A program made the position numbers and the translations under genes. The notes beneath the pieces are model-generated. The model searched no databases, had not been told where the DNA came from, and was given only the letters and a program-made list of their open reading frames with translations. Shown piece by piece: positions 59,909-64,000 of a DNA stretch of 64,000 bases. The stretch's first letter is position 1, and each line of letters opens with the position of its first letter. The stretch covers positions 124,001-188,000 of the forward strand of contig CAXSBC010000007.1 of assembly GCA_964236105.1 (NCBI GenBank), given 5' to 3'. Origin of the DNA: Lichenicola sp964236105. GTDB taxonomy: Bacteria > Pseudomonadota > Alphaproteobacteria > Acetobacterales > Acetobacteraceae.

Positions 59909-62047
59909 ATGACACTCAGGACCCGGCTTTGCCACGCGACGATCCTGGGCTGCGTCGCCGGCTGGGCGGCAGGGGCCGGCAGCCTGCCCGCCGCCGCCGC
60001 GGACGGCCCGTTCGCCGTCGCCAGCACGCTGCCGTTCCAGGCGCCGCGCTTCGACATCATCCGGGACGCGGACTACCAGCCGGCGCTGGAGCAGGGGATG
60101 GACGAGCAGATCGCCGAGATCGAGCGGATCGCCGACAACCCGGCCGCGCCCAGCTTCGACAACACGATCGTGGCGATGGAGCGGTCCGGCCGCATGCTGG
60201 ACCGGGTGAGCCAGGCCTTCTTCGGCGTGGCGCAGGCCAATACCGACGACGCGCTGCAGGCGGTGCAGAAGGCCGAAGCGCCGAGGCTCGCCCAGCACCA
60301 GGATGCGATCTACCTGAACCCGAAGCTGTTCGCCCGCGTGCAGGCGATCTATGCGGCCCGCGGCACCGCGTCGCTGGACCCCGAGCAGAGCCAGCTGCTG
60401 GAGGTCTATCACCGGCAGTTCATCCATGCCGGCGCGCAGCTTTCCGACGCCGACAAGGCGAGCCTGCGCACGCTGAACACGCGGCTCTCGACCCTGGAGA
60501 CGGCGTTCCAGCAGAAGCTGCTCGCCGCCGGCAAGGCCGGCGCGCTGGTGGTGCCGGACAAGGCGAGGCTGGCCGGACTGGACGAGGCAGCGCTCGCGGT
60601 CGCGACGCGGGCCGCGCGGGATCGCCGCCTGGACGGAAGCTGGGTGCTCACGCTGCAGAACACCACGCAGCAGCCGGTGCTGCAGCCGCTCGAGGACCGT
60701 GCGACGCGGCAGGCGCTGTTCGAGCAGAGCTGGACCCGCACCGAGAAGAACGACGCCAACGACACCCGCGACACGATCGCCACGATCGCGCAGCTGCGCG
60801 CGCAGAAGGCGGCCCTGCTGGGCTATCCGAACTACGCCGCCTACGTGCTGTTCGACCAGATGGCCGGGACGCCGGATGCGGTGCAGCGTTTCCTGGCCAG
60901 GCTGGTGCCGGCGACAGCGGCGGAGCAGAGGCGGGAGGCGGCCGACATCGCGCAGGCGATCCGCAGCAGCGGCCAGAGCTTCAGCCCGGAGCCGTGGGAC
61001 TGGGAGCATTACGCCGAGCAGGTGCGGCGTGCGCGCCTCGATCTCGACGAGGCTGCGGTGAAGCCGTATTTCGAGCTCGACACCGTGCTGCAGGACGGCG
61101 TGTTCTTCGCCGCCAACAGGCTCTACGGCATCACGTTCAGGAAGCGGACCGACATCCCGGTCTATCAGCCCGACATCCGCACCTACGAGGTGTTCGACCA
61201 CGACGGCTCGCCGCTCGGGCTCGCGTATTTCGACTACTTCAAGCGCGACAACAAGAGCGGCGGCGCCTGGATGTCGACCTTCGTGACGCAGTCCAGGCTG
61301 CTGGACACGAAGCCCGTGATCTACAACGTGGCCAACTTCCCCAGGCCGTCGCCGGGCCAGCCGGCGCTGATCAGCTTCGAGGACGTCACCACGATGTTCC
61401 ACGAGTTCGGCCACGGGCTGCACGGGCTGTTCGCGGCCGAGACCTACCCGACGCTCGCCGGCACCAACGTCGCGCGGGATTTCGTCGAGTTCCCGTCGCA
61501 GTTCAACGAGCACTGGGCGCTCGATCCGACGGTGTTCGCGCACTATGCGCGCAACTACAAGACCGGGGCCGCGATGCCGCAGCCGCTGGTGGACAAGATC
61601 AGGAAGGCCGCGAAGTTCAACCAGGGCTACGCGCTCGGCGAGGTGCTGGCCGCTTCCAAGCTGGACATGGACTGGCATTCGCTGCCGGCCAGCGCCGCCA
61701 AGCAGGATGTCGACCGGTTCGAGGCCGACGCGCTGGCCCGGAGCGGCCTGGACACCGCAGACGTGCCGCCACGCTACCGGTCCAGCTACTTCCAGCATAT
61801 CTGGTCGAACGGCTATGCGGCCGGCTACTACGCCTATCTCTGGACCGAGATGCTCGACGACGCGGCGTTCGCCTGGTTCACCGCCCATGGCGGCCTGACC
61901 CGCGCCAACGGCCAGCACTTCCGCGACACCATCCTGTCGCGCGGCCACACCGCCGAGTACGGTGCGATGTTCCGCGCCTTCAACGGCCGGGACGCCGACA
62001 TCGAGCCGATGCTCCGGCATCGCGGCCTGGCCGCCGGAGAGGACTGA
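59909..62047 (+). CDS. dcp: M3 family peptidyl-dipeptidase (Dcp), exported
   Basis: 712 residues. A Sec signal peptide (about 1-31, ending SLPAAAADG) sends it to the periplasm, unlike cytoplasmic E. coli Dcp. The zinc motif is H498-E499-x2-H502 in MFHEFGHGLHG, with the third ligand E527 in RDFVEFPSQFNEHW. SYFQHIWSNGYAAGYYAYLW and the C-terminal MLRHRGL are M3-family hallmarks. It removes dipeptides from the C-terminus of peptides. Its gene ends about 290 bases before the FMN riboswitch. Confidence 0.94.
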   Translation: MTLRTRLCHATILGCVAGWAAGAGSLPAAAADGPFAVASTLPFQAPRFDIIRDADYQPALEQGMDEQIAEIERIADNPAAPSFDNTIVAMERSGRMLDRVSQAFFGVAQANTDDALQAVQKAEAPRLAQHQDAIYLNPKLFARVQAIYAARGTASLDPEQSQLLEVYHRQFIHAGAQLSDADKASLRTLNTRLSTLETAFQQKLLAAGKAGALVVPDKARLAGLDEAALAVATRAARDRRLDGSWVLTLQNTTQQPVLQPLEDRATRQALFEQSWTRTEKNDANDTRDTIATIAQLRAQKAALLGYPNYAAYVLFDQMAGTPDAVQRFLARLVPATAAEQRREAADIAQAIRSSGQSFSPEPWDWEHYAEQVRRARLDLDEAAVKPYFELDTVLQDGVFFAANRLYGITFRKRTDIPVYQPDIRTYEVFDHDGSPLGLAYFDYFKRDNKSGGAWMSTFVTQSRLLDTKPVIYNVANFPRPSPGQPALISFEDVTTMFHEFGHGLHGLFAAETYPTLAGTNVARDFVEFPSQFNEHWALDPTVFAHYARNYKTGAAMPQPLVDKIRKAAKFNQGYALGEVLAASKLDMDWHSLPASAAKQDVDRFEADALARSGLDTADVPPRYRSSYFQHIWSNGYAAGYYAYLWTEMLDDAAFAWFTAHGGLTRANGQHFRDTILSRGHTAEYGAMFRAFNGRDADIEPMLRHRGLAAGED

Positions 62048-62334
62048 GCGTCGGACCGCTTGGGCTGCGCATCGAAGCACGGCGGCGGTTGGTGCGAGCC
62101 CCGGCTTGCCGACCTCGTGCGGGCCGAACGATCCGCGACGGTCCCAGCCCCGACCCGGCCCGTCTGCTGGCCGGCCACCGCATCAGGCTGGTGCCGGCGG
62201 CGATGCCGGTCGCGCGATGACGTGACGCCGGCGGCGCATCGCGGGACGGGCGGGCATCGGTCCGGCCTGCGCAGGGCGGACCTGAGCACGTCGCTCTTGC
62301 GGTCGGCGGCGGGCAGACCTTAATAGATCACAGA

Positions 62335-62498
62335 GACGTTCTCGGGGCGGGGTGCAACTCCCCACCGGCGGTATTTGCAGGAGCGGGCGCAGGCCGGCTC
62401 TTGCATCAGCCCGCGAGCGCCCGTCCGTGTCGTGCGGCGGGGTCAGCAGATCCGGTGTGATCCCGGAGCCGACGGTATAGTCCGGATGAGAGAGAACG
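62335..62498 (+). ncRNA. FMN riboswitch (RFN element)
   Basis: The conserved RFN aptamer is easy to see: GACGTTCTCGGGGCGGGG with GCAACTCCCCACCGGCGGT, a variable stem, AGCCCGCGAGCGCC, GGTCAGCAGATCCGGTG, then GGAGCCGACGGTATAGTCCGGATG and GAGAGAAC. It binds flavin mononucleotide and shuts down the downstream ribD-ribE operon when FMN is plentiful. About 86 bases separate it from the ribD ATG; a GTCC/GGAC hairpin near 62560-62575 could form the expression platform. No T-run follows, so control of translation initiation is more likely than termination. Confidence 0.95.
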
Positions 62499-62584
62499 GT
62501 GATCCGCAGGCCAGCCCGGCAACGGGACGGCCGTGGAGAGCGCTGCGCCCCGGGTCGCGTCCGTCGGGACGGGATTGATCGAGC

Positions 62585-63697
62585 ATGACTGCGGCATGGT
62601 ATCCGCTGCATCCAGCCGGGGCGTCCGCGGACGATCTGCCGGCAGGCGTCGCCGCGGGGTTCCGTTCGGCGATCGACGCGGCGGTGGAGTTCATCGGCGC
62701 GACCGCGCCAAACCCTCCGGTGGGCTGCGCCATTCTGGATGCCTCCGGAACGGTGCTGGTGACGGCTGCCCACCAGCGCGCCGGGCAGCCGCATGCCGAG
62801 GCGCTGGCGCTGCGACGCCTCGACGAGGCGGGGCTCAGCCGGCGCGCTGCGACCCTGCTGGTGACGCTGGAGCCCTGCAACCATCGCGGCCGCACCGGTC
62901 CCTGCACCGAGGCGATTCTCGCCAGCCCGGTCCGCAGCGTCTGGATCGGCAGCATCGATCCGAACCCGCACGTTTCCGGCCACGGCGCCGAGCGCCTGCG
63001 CGCGGCCGGCTGCACGGTGCAGCGGCTCGCCGGCAGAACCGGTGCCGGAGCGGCCGCCCTGGCGCGCGAGTGCGACGCGCTGATCGTGCCGTTCCGTCGC
63101 TGGGCCGACACCGGGCGACCCTGGGTGAGCGTCAAGCAGGCGCTGGATGCCGCCGGCGGCATGATCCCGCCGCCGGGGGCGAAGACCTTCACGACGCCCG
63201 CCTCGCTGCGTCTCGCGCACCGGCTGCGCCGCTGCACCGACGCGATCGTCACCGGCACCGGCACGCTGCGCGCCGACCGGCCCGGCTTCACCGTCCGCCA
63301 TCTTCCCGATTATCCCGACCGCCGCCGGCTGCTGGCCGTGCTCGGCCGGGCGGAGCATCTGCCGGACGGCTATGCCAGCCTGGCGGCCGAGAACGGCCTC
63401 GATTTGCGCATGGTGGCCTCGCCGGACCGGCTGCTGCCGCTGCTGGCCGAGGCCGGCGTGCTGTGGGCGATGGTCGAGGCCGGGCCGCGCGTGCTGCGCA
63501 GCCTGCGCGATGCCGGCCTGTGGGACGACTGGCTGACCATCACCCATCCGGATGCCGCGACGGGTCCGGAGCCGGCCGACCGGCTCGGCATCGTGCTGGC
63601 GCGACAGGCGGGCACGCTGTCGCCGCTGCGCCTGCTGCCGGAACTGCGCGACATCGCCACACAGACTGAGGAGGGCCCATGTTCTCGGGGATCATAG
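62585..63697 (+). CDS. ribD: Bifunctional riboflavin deaminase/reductase
   Basis: RibD deaminates 2,5-diamino-6-ribosylamino-4-pyrimidinone phosphate and reduces its ribosyl side chain, two steps of riboflavin synthesis. 370 residues. The deaminase domain (about 25-160) carries the zinc site H70-A-E72 (QPHAEAL) and C98/C107 in LEPCNHRGRTGPC. The reductase domain (about 165-355) has RPWVSVKQALDAAGG and TGTGTLRADRPGF. The FMN riboswitch upstream controls it, and its end overlaps ribE by 19 bases, so the two are co-translated. Confidence 0.96.
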   Translation: MTAAWYPLHPAGASADDLPAGVAAGFRSAIDAAVEFIGATAPNPPVGCAILDASGTVLVTAAHQRAGQPHAEALALRRLDEAGLSRRAATLLVTLEPCNHRGRTGPCTEAILASPVRSVWIGSIDPNPHVSGHGAERLRAAGCTVQRLAGRTGAGAAALARECDALIVPFRRWADTGRPWVSVKQALDAAGGMIPPPGAKTFTTPASLRLAHRLRRCTDAIVTGTGTLRADRPGFTVRHLPDYPDRRRLLAVLGRAEHLPDGYASLAAENGLDLRMVASPDRLLPLLAEAGVLWAMVEAGPRVLRSLRDAGLWDDWLTITHPDAATGPEPADRLGIVLARQAGTLSPLRLLPELRDIATQTEEGPCSRGS

Positions 63698-64000
63698 AGC
63701 GGCTCGGCCGCGTGCGTGCCGTGGTGCCGGGGGAGAACGACGTCCGGCTCGATCTCGAGACCGGCTTCCCGGATCTGGCGCTGGGCGAGAGCGTCGCCGT
63801 CAACGGCGTCTGCCTGACCGTGACCCGCTTCGACGACACCGGCGCCGCCTCGGTGTTCGTCAGCCCCGAGACCCTGTCCGTCACCGCGCTCGGCCGCCTG
63901 CGCGAAGGCTCGGACGTCAACCTCGAGCGCGCCGTGACGCCGACCACGCGCCTGTCGGGCCACATGGTGCAGGGGCATGTGGACGGGGTGGGCCGGCTTG
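63679..64000 (+). CDS. ribE: Riboflavin synthase alpha chain (cut by window edge)
   Basis: ATG 63679, with GAGGAGGG just ahead, overlaps the ribD 3' end. About 107 residues are visible before the right edge. The N-terminal lumazine-binding repeat is intact: MFSGIIERLGRV, LGESVAVNGVCLTVT, and the second repeat begins LSGHMVQGHVDGVG. Riboflavin synthase dismutates two 6,7-dimethyl-8-ribityllumazine molecules to riboflavin. It is under the same FMN riboswitch as ribD. The C-terminal half and any following ribBA and ribH genes lie beyond the window. Confidence 0.95.
   Translation, partial: MFSGIIERLGRVRAVVPGENDVRLDLETGFPDLALGESVAVNGVCLTVTRFDDTGAASVFVSPETLSVTALGRLREGSDVNLERAVTPTTRLSGHMVQGHVDGVGRL

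Overview
The window is high-GC, densely coded DNA (about 55 protein genes, one tRNA, one riboswitch) with an alphaproteobacterial gene repertoire. It most likely comes from the Acetobacteraceae or close Rhodospirillales relatives. The pointers are lapA-pyrF-trpF linkage, SecB, DUF3297, LigD/Ku, MlaA, entericidin, and a palindromic hairpin repeat found twice (11955 and 58305) of a kind I associate with Acetobacteraceae. The assignment is inference: no rRNA or phylogenetic marker was compared. I see no phage, transposase, integrase, CRISPR array or defence island, so this looks like ordinary chromosome with a few accessory loci.

Layout. 1-6.7 kb: glycan genes, namely an edge-truncated glycosyltransferase, a 1023-residue two-catalytic-domain glycosyltransferase with six N-terminal repeats, and a GH4 glycosidase with an extra N-terminal domain. 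6.7-11.9 kb: tRNA-Ala(CGC), then an overlapping run of yggT, a polyprenol-type glycosyltransferase, a DUF2142 membrane protein and a secreted GH3 glucosidase. 12-18.1 kb: MlaA, then a phosphonate biosynthesis locus (PhyH-type dioxygenase and nucleotidyltransferase on the minus strand, divergent from a PEP mutase-nucleotidyltransferase fusion, a small lipoprotein and phosphonopyruvate decarboxylase). 18.1-26.6 kb: stress proteins, folD, threonine aldolase, an ArsR/old-yellow-enzyme divergent pair, an M20 peptidase, secB and a Fic-fold protein that has lost its active-site motif. 26.7-30.4 kb: lapA-pyrF-trpF and a polytopic membrane protein. 30.4-32.6 kb: a two-gene operon for a microbial rhodopsin and the Blh carotene-cleaving enzyme that makes its retinal, preceded by a Gly/Tyr-rich secreted protein. 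32.8-41.5 kb: ahcY, stress and osmotic proteins, a nucleobase permease, an SDR, an AI-2E-family protein with an extra C-terminal domain, and DUF4239. 41.5-50.3 kb: Ku and LigD (NHEJ), a glycogen-debranching-type enzyme, an MDR oxidoreductase and a polysaccharide-export ABC pair. 50.6-54.3 kb: a transglycosylase with SPOR domain, a secreted peroxiredoxin, entericidin and small membrane proteins. 54.6-58.3 kb: a ferric-iron ABC importer. 58.4-64 kb: an MFS exporter, dipeptidyl carboxypeptidase, and an FMN-riboswitch-controlled ribD-ribE operon cut by the right edge.

How the genes work together. The rhodopsin and Blh genes are 4 bases apart and form a self-contained light-driven ion-pump module, provided carotene is made elsewhere. 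PEP mutase plus phosphonopyruvate decarboxylase give phosphonoacetaldehyde; the nucleotidyltransferases and dioxygenase suggest that a phosphonate is modified, activated with a nucleotide and attached to a macromolecule. The many glycosyltransferase, glycosidase and export genes fit a strain with elaborate surface polysaccharide. The most unusual items are the D-T-T rhodopsin with Blh, the phosphonate locus with two nucleotidyltransferases and no visible transaminase, and the Fic pseudoenzyme.
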